Shown: positions 35,018 through 46,139 of the stretch, piece after piece
How the letters are laid out: every line of letters starts with the position of its first letter
Numbering within the stretch: the stretch's first letter is position 1
Assembly: GCA_017163975.1 (NCBI GenBank)
Contig: JAFFSR010000301.1
Location: forward strand, 930,001 to 994,000
Reading direction: 5' to 3'
Origin: Anastatus disparis
Lineage: Eukaryota > Arthropoda > Insecta > Hymenoptera > Eupelmidae
DNA: 64,000 nt
Notes under the pieces: model-generated
What the model was told of the DNA's origin: nothing
Database searches by the model: none
The model's input: only the letters and a program-made list of their open reading frames with translations
Translations under genes and position numbers: made by a program

Positions 35018-36268
35018 AGCTCATCCTCTAAGCCTCGCCTCCGTGCAGAGGTAGCAAGTCGGATTTTTCTCGTTGCACCCTCCGCTGGTATGTCCCGTCC
35101 GTCCGCACCTACGACACAGTCTGCTTCTGTCAGTACCTTTGCAGTCTCGTCGTTCGTGTCCGAAGCCGAAGCATCTGTAGCACCTCGGCACCATTAGTCT
35201 CGTCCGTACGCGGCAGTTCATCCACCCTATTTTGATCCAGCCCTTCTGCAGCAGGATTCGAGCGGCACTCTCCTCCACACCACAGACGGCCATGCAGACA
35301 TTTTGATCATTGGGACCGAAGATATGCGGCTTCGGATCCCTCACTGTCCCTGTCTCCCGTCTTATTGCGTCCGTAACGTCTTGTGCCTCTATGATACAGT
35401 CAAGATCAAGAATCTCGATCTGCACCTCCGGCGTCAAGTCCCGTACTGTGCCGTCATTTCCCAGTGCTTGTTTAACCTGCTGTTCGAATTGCAGTCTATC
35501 CTCCGTCTTGCATCGCAGCCTGATCAGGAGTCCGTTGTCTTTCGTCTTGCGACAGCCCTGTACCTGCACCTTGGTCTCGTCAGTCTTGACGTCCTGTTTG
35601 AGCCTGCGCAGAGCATTAGCGTACGTCATGTTGGCGGATAGACCAACCAAGACGGCGCCGACGTCGCTGCGTGCACCTTGCTTCCGTCTGGGCTGTCCGC
35701 GACCGGTCTTCTTCTTCCGTTTCGTCGCGTCCTTCTGAGTCCTCTGGTCGTTCAGTTCTTTCGTGCCGTCCCTAGGTGTCGTACTTGAATTCCTGTTCTT
35801 GCGTTTGGCTCCGACCTTTTTCCATCCGGAGCCCTCGCCGACCTTTTGAAAGGCCGCTGACTGCTCAGGACTGGCACCGGTCGGCTCCCTCTTCCGCTTC
35901 TGGGCCTCAGCAGCAGCCGTCACCGCAGTCGTCCGCTGTGCAGTCATCCGCTCACACTCGGCGATTACCAACTCACATGCATCCTTCATGACAGGCCATT
36001 CATCCAAGATTCCAGTGCTCACCGTCCTAACTTCTGCTTTCACCAATTCCATCTTGACTACTGACTTCAAGATCCTCTTAATCTGCCCCTTAATGATGTC
36101 AGGAGGTACTTGATCCTGCCCTTCCCTTTCCCCGCTTGATTTGGTAAAACACACCCCTGAGGCCAAGTCGGCCGCCTCTGAGGTATGTGGGCCTGGGGTG
36201 CTCGGAGCGCTGATGGATGCTGAAAGCTCTAATTCTTTCGTTGACATCAGCATTTTTGGTTTAAATTT
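35018..36268 (-). pseudogene. ORF1 (gag-like) of R1-clade element, truncated in third zinc knuckle
   Basis: ORF1p binds element RNA. From ATG 36253 there are 410 codons: a Ser/Thr-rich start, a basic linker (KRKNRNSSTTPR, KRKKKTGRGQPRRKQ), and a central conserved domain (about residues 215-345) typical of R1-clade gag. Zinc knuckles follow: CYRCFGFGHERRDC at about 358-371, CRRCGRTGHTSGGC at about 380-393, and the start of a third with CYLC at about 400. A TGA at 35018-35020 cuts the third knuckle; the same frame then continues AHVPGSGACAVFRAEL, the expected continuation, so the stop is a recent nonsense change. ORF2 begins just downstream. Confidence 0.85.
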
Positions 36269-37233
36269 TTTCTCCTCCGTCTCTTCTCGTATAATATGTG
36301 TTTGTGGTCAAGAATCTACTCCCGGTAAGGTCAAGCTCGTACACCGTCTGTCAGCCTCCCCCCTTAAGGATCGCCCCGCTGCCGGTAACCTCGAAGGAGC
36401 CCCCATTCCCCATTGTCGGCGCCCAGTCTGGGTGCCACCCGGCACCAGGCAACAGGGAGATGGATTTTTCGCCAGCTGATAGGGCAGCCAGTACAAAGTG
36501 GCTAGCTCTGACCGGGCCCCTGTACTATCCGGCGGCCCGCAGCATCCACACGGTTTTTCCCCTGTATCCTCCAGCAGCGACACGATTCCCATTATGAGTC
36601 AGCCTACCTACGGCCGTCGCTAGACCCCGAGGCATTTCTGCTTTGTTTGTGTAAGTGTCCATTGGCCCATCCACTCTACGATTCACACTGAGGACCCTCA
36701 GTCATTCAAGGGAGAGTCACCCGTCTATAGGGTCCCCTGTCCCTACGCTTCCGGGAGATCTTGTTGATAAAGTCCCCGCCGTCCATTCGGTAGCCAGGAT
36801 AAGGACTGCAAACTGCCCCCATCCTGCCTGCTTATTTCCATACATACGCCTTTATCAGCCTCTTTATCCCATTCAACTTGCTGGGCGAGACCCGTTTATA
36901 GAGCCCCCAGCGGCAGCATTCACGCACATACGCTCAGTAGGGAGAAACCCGTTTATAGGGCGCCCAATCCACTCACTTTGGCCTTTCGATGTTAGATGTG
37001 TGCCGTGTACGAGTAGAAGTGTATTTGTTTGTGTATTGTGTAAAAAGTGTTTGAGTAGTTGTTGGCATCAACAGTTACTACTATACCTGCTTCATCCGCC
37101 AGTCAGTGCTTCCTATTTGCCGTCTTCGTTTAAGCATTGCTGCTCTGAGCATTGATGCGACAAAGACGCCCGGGAGCGGGACATGGACCCTGGAAGATGA
37201 CATTTGCCCAAGGGGGCTCCCTGGACCAACTCC
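36254..37233 (-). other. 5' leader of the R1-clade element
   Basis: GC-richer than the surroundings. It contains recurring CCCGTTTATAGGGC / CCCGTCTATAGGGT-like words (36720-36960, plus-strand spelling) and no long ORF in the element's direction. It presumably contains the internal promoter and ribosome access region of the element. The outer edge CTGGACCAACTCCCATAG meets the minisatellite at 37234. Confidence 0.6.
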
Positions 37234-37784
37234 CATAGTCGATACTACATAGCTATAGTGATCACTACATAACTAAAGTAAATACTACAAAACTTTAGTA
37301 ATTACTTTATTACTATAGTAATTATTACAAAAATATAGTAATACTCAACTATCATTATTACAATATATCTATAATTTTAACTACATCACAATAATGATTA
37401 CTCTATAACTATAGCCGTCACTACATAACTATAGTAATCAATAATTAACTATTAAATTTACTATATAATAATTATAGTAATTACTACATAAATATAATAA
37501 TTACTACATTACTATAATAATTACTACATAAATATAGTAATTACTACATAACTATAGTTATTGCTACATACCTGCAGAAAATACTCTATAACTGTAGTGA
37601 TTTCTAGATAACTATAGTAATCACTACATAGCTATAGTAATTACTTCAAACTATAGTATTGGTGACATAACTATAGCGACAACCACATAACTATAGTCAT
37701 TACTACATTACAACAGTAACAACAACACCACTATAGTAAAAACTACATAACTATAGCGATAACTGGAAAGCTCAAGTCGTCAAA
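37234..37784 (-). repeat. 20-bp minisatellite array, right outer segment
   Basis: About 27 units in minus orientation. It ends with the complement of the TTGTTGTTACTGTTG landmark and AAGCTCAAGTCGTCAAATTT before the unique right terminal repeat. Confidence 0.85.
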
Positions 37785-38475
37785 TTTATAAATTTATTAT
37801 ATTTTAATTATTGTGTTTACATTTTATTCTTTCCTATTATTTATAGCTTATTAAAAACGTTCAACAATGATAGGTCAAATTGAACTTATACTGCCATTAA
37901 TAATTGAAAACTAAGTATAAGCACTTGCAAATAATCACATAAATATAGCCTGCATCTCTAGCAACAGAATTATTTAAATGTTTGACATCGATCGCTGTGA
38001 AGTTGCTGAGTAATCCATCACGTTCTATTCCGTTCCTTTGTACAGAAAATCAATAATTTATGTAAAATTTAATTAAAAATTAATTTTTAATAATTAATTA
38101 AAAATACTTAACATTTAATATAAAAAAGAGTTATATCGGAAATTTAATCAGCTTTTAGAATTCTAAAAGAAAACCAAAATTGGTGAAATATTTCAAAAAA
38201 TAAATTTTTTATTCTCTAAAATATCAACTTCTTGATAAAAATGATCTCATCATTGGATTTCTTGTCGTCAAAAACCCTTAAAATAATAATCTTAATTTAA
38301 ATTCATAATTTATAATACTAAAAAATTGACAATCATTCTAATTATTATAGTGAAACTATAATTCGTCATGTTAAGTGTCAACAACGCCAATAATTACGTG
38401 TAAAATTAAATGTAGTGTCAAAAAGAAGAACTAAAAAGGTAAAAAAATTTGAATTTTCTTGTTTTTTAGTTCCTC
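37785..38475 (-). repeat. Right unique terminal inverted repeat of the 17-kb structure
   Basis: Inverted match to 21507-22199, for example AATTCGTCATGTTAAGTGTC and ACACTACATTTAATTTTAC in complement. Outside it, 38476-38560 repeats the terminal about 90 bp once more in the opposite direction, making a small inverted pair at the tip that the left end lacks. Confidence 0.82.
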
Positions 38476-39992
38476 TTTCTGACACTGCATTTAATTTCAC
38501 ACGTATTCATTAGCGTTGTTGTTCCGTACCACGTGACAACAAAGTGACTTAACATGACGAATATACCATTATTAGTTCGCAGTACTATTATGAGCAACTA
38601 ACAATCTATACAACGATCATGATTTCATATTTTTTAAATAATGATTTTAATCACGTTTTATTGCAAACACCGTATTTGCGGTAGTCATTAGAAGATATTA
38701 TTTTATATCAAAAAAATATTTAACTAAACGTTTAACCAGACTTAAAATATGATAAATAAGCTTTCATATATTGGCTTTGAAAGGCTTTAGCGAGTACATC
38801 AAAATGCTTCAAGTAAATTTTCATACGATATTTCTTTCGAAAGTTATCATCATGCTTTTGCATCCTGTTTTTTGAATAGCGTTATAGGTATAATAAATAA
38901 TTAATAAATATTAATGATTAGTAGATAATCAATAAATATTCTGCTTTCTCAAAATGAATATTTGTGATGCGTAAATACTTCATAGTTCAAATTTATTTTT
39001 ATCGCAAACAAGCTCAAACAAATTGAAATATGTTTTGTAAAATAAGATTAACTGATTTCATGCTTTTTTTTAAAAACCAGAAAGATTATTTAAAAATTAG
39101 TATACTTTACAAAACAACAACTACTCAATCTCAATAATTATTACCTGACTTTGTTTATTTTTAATAAAACAATTCAAAAAAGCAAAAGTATATCTTATAG
39201 TTAAAAAGATGATTATTGTATCATCATTTATACTTATGCTATTATAACTTTTGGAATTATTAATCTAAAAATAATATTCAGAAGAATATCATGTCAACAT
39301 GGTTTGAAAATAAAATTTTTATTTACATAAATACTAATACCGATTTCCACAAATATTTAAACATTAATAAATATTTTTTAAATATTTTCATGATTTCTCA
39401 TCTTTCTTACTATAATGTTTTAAATTACAATCTTATTTATGATTAACTTTCAAAATAACGTCAATTTTTAAAATCAAATAACCAATAAATTATTAATTAA
39501 TTATCAATTATTAATTTATTAAATTGTTGTTTATAAAATAATTAATGTAATAAATAATTCTAAATAATTATTTTTATATTCGATATTAATTATGTAAATT
39601 ATAAAATAAAAGAACAAATAGTATCGTCATTATGACTAACATTGCCATCTATTATTCAACATTAAAAACTTCGCTTGTAAACATTAGCAGCTTAGTCAAA
39701 CATTTTGGTTATGTGTTGTATACAATAACAAACATATGATTCTTATTTATTTATTCGGTAACTATGCAAGCGATCAATATGATGAGTTCGTTGCTACCCC
39801 GGGGCAAAATGAAACACACTTGTTTCTCTTTTCAAACGTTCAAGATAGCGTTCTCTGATTGGCTGAAAAAGCGTAACTTTAAAGTGCCGTAGCTTAAAAA
39901 CTATAAGAGATAAAAAAAATTTACAATATAAAAGTTGTTCAGAATAATGTGCTCTATTACCCTGTGACGGGAAATACAGTAGCCTAGAATCA

Positions 39993-39993
<1 letters not shown>
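38476..39993. other. AT-rich DNA, no gene seen
   Basis: The first 85 bp are the extra terminal-repeat copy (CTTTCTGACACTGCATTTAA to CTTAACATGACGAAT). The rest is AT-rich with no exon or transposon end I can support. Confidence 0.5.

Positions 39994-40046
<53 letters not shown>
39994..40046. repeat. (TA)n microsatellite
   Basis: About 26 uninterrupted AT dinucleotides directly before the LTR-like block. Confidence 0.95.
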
Positions 40047-40049
<3 letters not shown>

Positions 40050-41237
40050 AACGAGGATAACGAATTATGCGTATACTGTGTGATAGTATGCGCATATATC
40101 TGTCCTCGTTGTAAGTCGCACAGAACAACGTATGTTTCGATGCTTGATGTGTAAGTATGAGAGTGAGACAGAGAGAGTCTGACAGCGGCTTGGATGGAGG
40201 AGTGTAGAAAGAAGCACGCGCAATGCATGACTGGTAGACTTAAGCAAGAGAAGAAAACGAACGGTTCGGTTGATGAGAGTTAGGCTGACATCTTGACAAG
40301 TTGTTTGTGCTCGAACGTCGGTATTTTTCCTCTGTTGAGACTTGTCAAGGAAATTAATTCACTTGTGAATCGTCTTAATTGCATTTCAAGTACGGGATAA
40401 TCACTCGTGAGAAGTGCCGGTCCTTTGTTGTTATCATTTTGTTGAGAGCCAGGATTAAGTGTGTCCACTGCAGCGTCAAACGAGAGTTTGTTTGGCCTTT
40501 CAGTAAGAGCGAGAAGGACTGTAGGTTGCACCGCACATATACGGTGCCGCTTTAATCCATACTCTGGGTTGTTCGTTACGTGAGGGCAACTGCGAGAAGA
40601 CTCTACGCACACCGGCTGACAAAGAATGTAAGTCTGCAGACTAGTGCAATCACGTTTAATATGTATGTGCGTTACATGCGAGGCGAAAAAGACCGTCGTG
40701 TGCGCCCGTGTTATGTAGTATAGATTAGCTTAGATTAACAGTTGTTTCTTTTTATTAAAGTTATCAAATTTTACTTTCGAATTAATATTGTTATAATTTT
40801 ATTTCATTGTATTAAATTTATTTAGTGATTTGAATAAAGTAAAGTAGAGTTAAAGTAATTCTTGATTATTGCCTAATAATGTTTCTTACTAATTAAAATC
40901 GTGTCTTGTTTTTATATGTATGTGTTGAATATAGTACACTCTTTCTTAATCAACGGTATTTAATAGAGTTCTCGGGTACACGCCGTGGGTTTCGTCGTAC
41001 CAGACGTCCGGAAGGCAGAACTTCTAAGCGAAGTTCTGCAATAATATTAAATTTTGTTTAATTGATTTTTCTCATCAGAAATAGATAGACGAAGTAGATC
41101 AGCGGTATTAAATTAGGCTGATCGATTATAAACCAAAAGTCAGTTATTTAACGGTAAGTGCACGTGTACTTAAAGAAGAACACGTGAAACCCACAAATAT
41201 ATTTGATTTTATTTGTTTAGATATATTCCCCGTTACA
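40047..41237. mobile_element. Probable solo LTR (1.19 kb)
   Basis: The block starts TGTAACG and ends CGTTACA, a 7-bp inverted terminus with the TG...CA rule of LTRs. ATAT flanks both sides, although the (TA)n context makes the duplication weak evidence. It is GC-richer than its surroundings, with many CpGs in the first half and AATAAA-like signals near 40830. No second copy or internal retroelement domains adjoin it, so it would be a solo LTR left by LTR-LTR recombination. The family is not identifiable from the LTR alone. The minus-strand ORFs at 39794-40612 look like chance frames. Confidence 0.5.
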
Positions 41238-41819
41238 ATATACATACATATATATTTCCAGAAACAAAAATATCACCTCTAAATTTTTAAATTTAAAAAA
41301 GTTTATTTGAAATCCAATTTTCTTACACAATACGTGCAAAATCATATTGCGCACGCATAATTGTTTAGGTATAAGATCGAGGAATTTAATTATTTATATG
41401 TGTAGTAAGAGTGGGACTATTCGAATAATATTCCTTTTATTCGGAAGGTATTCATAATTAGAATATTGACCATCCGAATTTTTCATTCGAATAATAATTC
41501 ACTGTAAACTTTGAAGAGTGAAATCTGTGAAATTGCAGTTGGAAGTTTAATTCTAATTACATTACACACGTATACACACACGCGTGCAGACGCACATGCA
41601 TACACGCACTTACGCACCCCTGCATCCACCCACCCACGCACACACATACGCGCACACATACATGCTCTGACGCACTCACCCACCCACGCCCACGCACACA
41701 CACACAAATGAATTATTTGATTAAAATTATTAATCGAATATTTTTGGATTATTCCAATATTTTTTGAGTATTTGAATTATTTCATCACAAATATTACTAT
41801 TCGTTTATTTGAATCATTC
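41238..41819. repeat. AT-rich DNA with CA-rich tract
   Basis: ATTCGAATA-type motifs flank a (CA)n/(CGCA)-like low-complexity tract at about 41560-41710. The two opposite ORFs across it (His/Thr-rich and Cys/Val-rich) are repeat shadows. No gene. Confidence 0.6.
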
Positions 41820-41929
41820 TGTTGGAAAACAAAGTTTAAGGTACATTTCAATCATATTAAAAGTAAATGTTGTAAACGCGCCCTAACTATAGTAAGATAG
41901 TATATAAGCATCACAGAGCCGAGGACGAG

Positions 41930-42498
41930 GAGAACAGTCAACTCTAAGAGGTAATCGAGAATTATCAAGAGGCTACGGCAGAAGCACAGCTCAACGAGGT
42001 TATGGTCGGGGCAGAGGAGCAGTTTATCAGCGAAAAACAAGAGACAATAAACATAACAATGAAACATTACCTGAAGCATGGGCAACACAGGTAGTGAAAG
42101 TGAATATGAATAGTTTAAGTGAATATAAAAGTGAAATTCCACACGCAATTCAGTGGCTATTGAATAGTGGGTATACGCATGACATTGTAAATGATGAGAA
42201 ATACTTGTATGATTGCGAAAACTTAAAAAATCCTATTAATGTAATTTTGCCCAATAATAAAAAATTAAAAGTGACAAAAATTAGTACTGTTAAAACAACG
42301 TTCAAAACATATTATGATACAATAGAGATTCATTTAAATTTGTTAAGTTTTTCAAAAATTACAGAAAATACAATTGTAGCTCGAAATAATTATGCAAAAA
42401 TTTATAATAAAAACCGAAACCTAACAGCTGTAGCATCGAAAATAGATAGTTTGAATCATATGGAAAGTTTTTGTAAAATTTCAAATGAAAAGATATAA
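41930..42498 (+). pseudogene. Copia gag C-terminus and protease remnant
   Basis: An Arg/Gly-rich gag tail (RGYGRGRGAVYQ) leads into HAIQWLLNSGYTHDI. The Copia protease active site normally reads W-x-LDSGATDHI; here Asp is Asn, so it is inactive. LPNNKKLKV and LLSFSKIT follow as in the family. A TAA at 42496 interrupts before the integrase part. Confidence 0.75.
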
Positions 42499-43390
42499 AC
42501 AAATGTAATAAAATTAACAGAAAAAGAAAAATGGCATAGAGCGTTTGGTCATGTCAATTTTAAATATTTGCATAAATTAGTAAATGATCGATTAGTTAAG
42601 GGTTTACCAGAAAAACTAGAAAATGATAATATGACTTGTTCTGATTGTATACAAAGTAAAATGACTAATGTACCGTTTGTAAATAAGAGAACGCATGCTG
42701 AAGAAACTCTAAAAACAATTCATACTGATTTGAATGGACCCTATAAAACTGCAGGTTGTGGTGGAGAAAAGTATTTTTTAACATTCATTAATGAGTATAG
42801 CAAACGTACAAAAATATATTGTATTCGAAGTAAAGCAGGGATGGCAAATTGTTTTACAGAGTTTGTTAATTTAGTAAAAAATCAGTTAGGTAAATGTATA
42901 AAGAAATTACAGTGTGATAACGGTAAAGAGTATTTAAATAAAGAAGTATTTGATTTTGCAAAAGAAAAAGATATAGAAATTTCACCGTGTCCACCATATG
43001 TGCATGAGTTAAATGGTGTAGCTGAAAGATATAACAGATCGGCCATGGATATAGGTAGATGCTTAGCGAGAGAAGCTGAACTAAATAATAAATATTGGCC
43101 AGAAATTATGAAAACTGTAGCTTATTTAAAAAACCGTACAATAGTTAACACTTTTGAAAATAAAACCACATTTGAAACATTTTTTGGTATAAAACCTAAT
43201 GTTGAATATTTAAAAATTTACGGTAGTGAAGTTTTTGTAAGAGTACCTGAGATTTTAAGGAAAGGCAAATAGGATAACAAAGCAAAAATAGGAACTTTGG
43301 TAGGATATAATACAAATAGTTATAGGATTTTGATTGAAAATAAAATAATGAATGCTAGACATGTCAAAGTAATTAAAAATGAAAGATAAT
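42499..43390 (+). pseudogene. Copia integrase (GAG-pre-integrase zinc finger and catalytic core)
   Basis: KWHRAFGHVNFKYLHKL and CSDCIQSK form the HHCC zinc-binding finger. The core has IHTDLNGPYKTAGCGGEKY (first Asp), LQCDNGKEYLNKE (second Asp) and HELNGVAERYNRSAMD (Glu), all catalytic residues kept. GIKPNVEYLKIYGSEVFVRVP follows. A TAG at 43270 and another stop at 43387 break the polyprotein. The surviving open frame begins at ATG 42568, but the domain starts upstream in the same frame. Confidence 0.88.
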
Positions 43391-43876
43391 TAATTTGCTT
43401 TGAAAAAAATAATGATAATTTAAATGATAAAAATAATAACGAAATGAATGTGCAAATAATGATGAAAGCGATGAAAATAAATTGAATGATGTTGTCAATG
43501 ATGATGATAAAAATAATTCATTATCTTCTAATTCGACTTTCGAGTCATACAGGGATAATCAAACGAATGATGATGATAGTACAAATACAAAATACCTAAC
43601 TATAGAAAGGAGATCGCAAAGAAAAAGAAGTCCGGTAAATAGTTTCGGAAATCCGGTAACATAAAATATTAATGTAAATTTTGCAAATGAAAGTAAAAAT
43701 TGGATTGAAGCCATCGATAAAAAAATAAAAAGTTCAAATAAGAATGAAACTTAGGTATTAGTAGATAAAGTTAAAGATAAAAATACAGTAGACGCCAAAT
43801 GGATATTTACACGAAAAGCAAATGTTAGATATAAAGCCAGATTAGTAGCAAGAGGCTTTCAACAAAGAAATGTAAC
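43391..43876 (+). pseudogene. Copia linker and N-terminal reverse transcriptase, ending at insertion
   Basis: An acidic, Asn/Asp-rich linker (43480-43660) is followed by NWIEAIDKKIKS, DAKWIFTRKANV, YKARLVARGFQQRN: the start of the Copia reverse transcriptase. A stop at 43754 interrupts. The frame is cut exactly at the TAA target duplication of the fold-back element and resumes at 46140. Confidence 0.8.
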
Positions 43877-44504
43877 ACAGGCCCACAAAATGAAAAAAAA
43901 TGTCTGAACTTTTGACCGGACATACATATTCCCATGTATTTTTCGACGCTGAATCCGAATCTGTAATAAAAATATAGGGTTTTCCTACCTTTTCTCAGAG
44001 TTTTATTGAAAAAACCTCATTTTTTACGGTTTTTTGCGGTTTTTCGAGTCTAGAAAAAACAAATCATGAGATACGGTTAATTGGACTTCAAAATCGAATT
44101 CTACGGGAAAAAATACACGGGAAACCATACCTTCAAATTTTTTTAACGCGATTCTAGTCCTCTGTATGGGGCTGAAAAGATGAGGAAATCGGTAAAAGTC
44201 GAAATTTTGCCTAAAATGGATTTAAACAATATTAAAATTTAATCATGCGTCTTTTGAAGAGTCGATAAACATTGGAAATACTATCCTGGGGGTTTTTCAG
44301 ATTGCTGATCATGAATTTGAAGTCAGATTGTGTAAAAACTACTTCTAGAGGGCGGTGACAAGAACTGTATATGGTAAATTTATCGATTTTTTAAAAATTT
44401 TACGTCTGAAATACTAATTTTAGAGTCTTTCACAGCATTGACTGTAAATTCAAGATATTAACTTAGCCTATTGTGTACGTTAAACTTAACATTTTGTCTA
44501 TGTT

Positions 44505-44548
<44 letters not shown>

Positions 44549-46139
44549 GATGTTTTTTTTAAATTGGCTTACGCTTACGTACACGTTTCTCTTCGAATGA
44601 CCGATGTAGTGGATTTCTGACACGTTTTTGTCCTTTTTCGCAGCTGTTTCTCTTTTTATCATCCAGCAGTAATCTGCTAACATGTTGATACCCCAGTTTC
44701 CTTGAAATCTACGTTCAAACTCCTTTAAATCTTGGTGAAATCGTTCACCATGCTCTTCACTAAAGTCTCCGTTATTTTCAGGAAACTGATCAACGTGTGA
44801 ATCAAGAAAATGAAGTTTTAAGTTCATTAGACAACCCAATTTTTCAAAATTACGTACCATTCCTTCGAAAATTTTGATACCGCCTCTGCATATAAAGCTT
44901 GGATTGATAAAGCAATTAGTTAAAGCTTTGGACAAGGACGGTCAATGCTTCCAATATATAAGCAAAGTATTTCCCCATAAATCTGATGCTAAATTAAATG
45001 AAGGTATTTTTGATGGTCCTGAAATCCGAACTTTATTTAGAGACGAAAACTTTGAACAAAGCATGACTGATGTTGAAAAGGCAGCATGGTTAAGTTTTAA
45101 AGAGGTATCGACGAAATTTTTGGGCAATGCCAAAGACACGAATTATAAAGCTATTGTGAAAAGAATGGTACGTAATTTTGAAAAATTGGGTTGTCTAATG
45201 AACTTAAAACTTCATTTTCTTGATTCACACGTTGATCAGTTTTCTGAAAATAACGGAGACTTTAGTGAAGAGCATGGTGAACGATTTCACCAAGATTTAA
45301 AGGAGTTTGAACGTAGATTTCAAGGAAACTGGGGTATCAACATGTTAGCAGATTACTGCTGGATGATAAAAAGAGAAATAGCTGCGAAAAAGGACAAAAA
45401 CGTGTCAGAAATCCACTACATCGGTCATTCGAAGAGAAACGTGTACGTAAGCGTAAGCCAATTTAAAAAAAACATCGGAAGAAGAGAGAGAGAGAGAGAG
45501 AGAGAGACAAACATAGACAAAATGTTAAGTTTAACGTACACAATAGGCTAAGTTAATATCTTGAATTTACAGTCAATGCTGTGAAAGACTCTAAAATTAG
45601 TATTTCAGACGTAAAATTTTTAAAAAATCGATAAATTTACCATATACAGTTCTTGTCACCGCCCTCTAGAAGTAGTTTTTACACAATCTGACTTCAAATT
45701 CATGATCAGCAATCTGAAAAACCCCCAGGATAGTATTTCCAATGTTTATCGACTCTTCAAAAGACGCATGATTAAATTTTAATATTGTTTAAATCCATTT
45801 TAGGCAAAATTTCGACTTTTACCGATTTCCTCATCTTTTCAGCCCCATACAGAGGACTAGAATCGCGTTAAAAAAATTTGAAGGTATGGTTTCCCGTGTA
45901 TTTTTTCCCGTAGAATTCGATTTTGAAGTCCAATTAACCGTATCTCATGATTTGTTTTTTCTAGACTCGAAAAACCGCAAAAAAACCGTCAAAAATGAGG
46001 TTTTTTCAATAAAACTCTGAGAAAAGGTAGGAAAACCCTATATTTTTATTACAGATTCGGATTCAGCGTCGAAAAATACATGGGAATATGTATGTGCGGT
46101 CAAAAGTTCAGACATTTTTTTTCATTTTGTGGGCCTGTG
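43877..46139. mobile_element. Fold-back element copy 2, inside Copia reverse transcriptase
   Basis: Same CACAGGCCCACAAAATG ends as the copy at 13607, here with TAA on each side (43874-43876 and 46140-46142). The arms are longer than in copy 1 (about 43877-44865 and 45163-46139, near 980 bp each), because the left arm includes more of the captured coding sequence. Removing the insert and one TAA restores RNVINDIYSPVA in the Copia frame. Copies 1 and 2 are nearly identical, so both insertions are young relative to their hosts. Confidence 0.9.
44866..45466 (+). pseudogene. Captured gene 3' end in fold-back element copy 2
   Basis: Same fragment as at 14424-15026 (QLVKALDKDGQCFQYISKVF to MLADYCWMIKRE). 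Relative to copy 1 it lacks one base in the AAAAAAGG run near 45389, so its tail reads KDKNVSEIHYIGHSKRN and runs into the GA microsatellite. The inverted partial copy in the left arm (44545-44865, minus) covers the last 100 or so codons, from MVRNFEKLG onward. No start codon of its own. Confidence 0.6.

Larger units (their letters stand above)
31296..37233 (-). mobile_element. R1-clade non-LTR retrotransposon, near full length, minus strand
   Basis: Read on the minus strand: a 5' region of about 980 bp (37233-36254), ORF1 with CCHC zinc knuckles, ORF2 with endonuclease and reverse transcriptase, and a 3' region with three 106-bp repeats. The conserved 3' end is followed by a poly(A) (plus-strand T run 31296-31318, one C). 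At 5.94 kb it has the length of complete R1-clade elements. It sits inside the 20-bp array with array on both sides, and several nonsense and frameshift changes inactivate it. Confidence 0.88.
21507..38475. mobile_element. Giant 17-kb fold-back structure with minisatellite arms
   Basis: GAGGAACTAAAAA at the left edge and TTTTTAGTTCCTC at the right edge begin about 690 bp of unique inverted sequence (21507-22199 against 37785-38475), with matching blocks such as ACACGTAATTATTG and GATCGATGTCAAAC. Inside, each arm becomes an array of a 20-bp unit (TATAGTTATGTAGTNATTAC on the left, complement on the right). Orientation switches near 28390. A landmark TTGTTGTTACTGTTGTAATG occurs at 22210 and 26091 on + and as its complement near 31191 and 37706. 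Without the three nested elements the core is about 6 kb. TIRs built of short tandem repeats resemble Drosophila Foldback elements in design. No transposase or clear target duplication was found. Confidence 0.75.

Noticed and set aside
35310..35738. 142-aa plus-strand ORF and other + ORFs between 33.3 and 37.2 kb
   Set aside because: Antisense to the R1-clade ORF1 and ORF2; no independent domain.
21507..38475. Polinton/Maverick (large TIR element with many genes)
   Set aside because: No polymerase B, integrase, ATPase or capsid-like gene was found between the inverted ends; the interior is minisatellite and retroelements only.
39794..40228. 144-aa minus-strand ORF with a run of Tyr-Ile
   Set aside because: The Tyr-Ile run is the (TA)n microsatellite; the rest lies in the presumed LTR and has no domain.
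41511..41711. His/Thr-rich ORF
   Set aside because: Translation of a CA-rich low-complexity tract.
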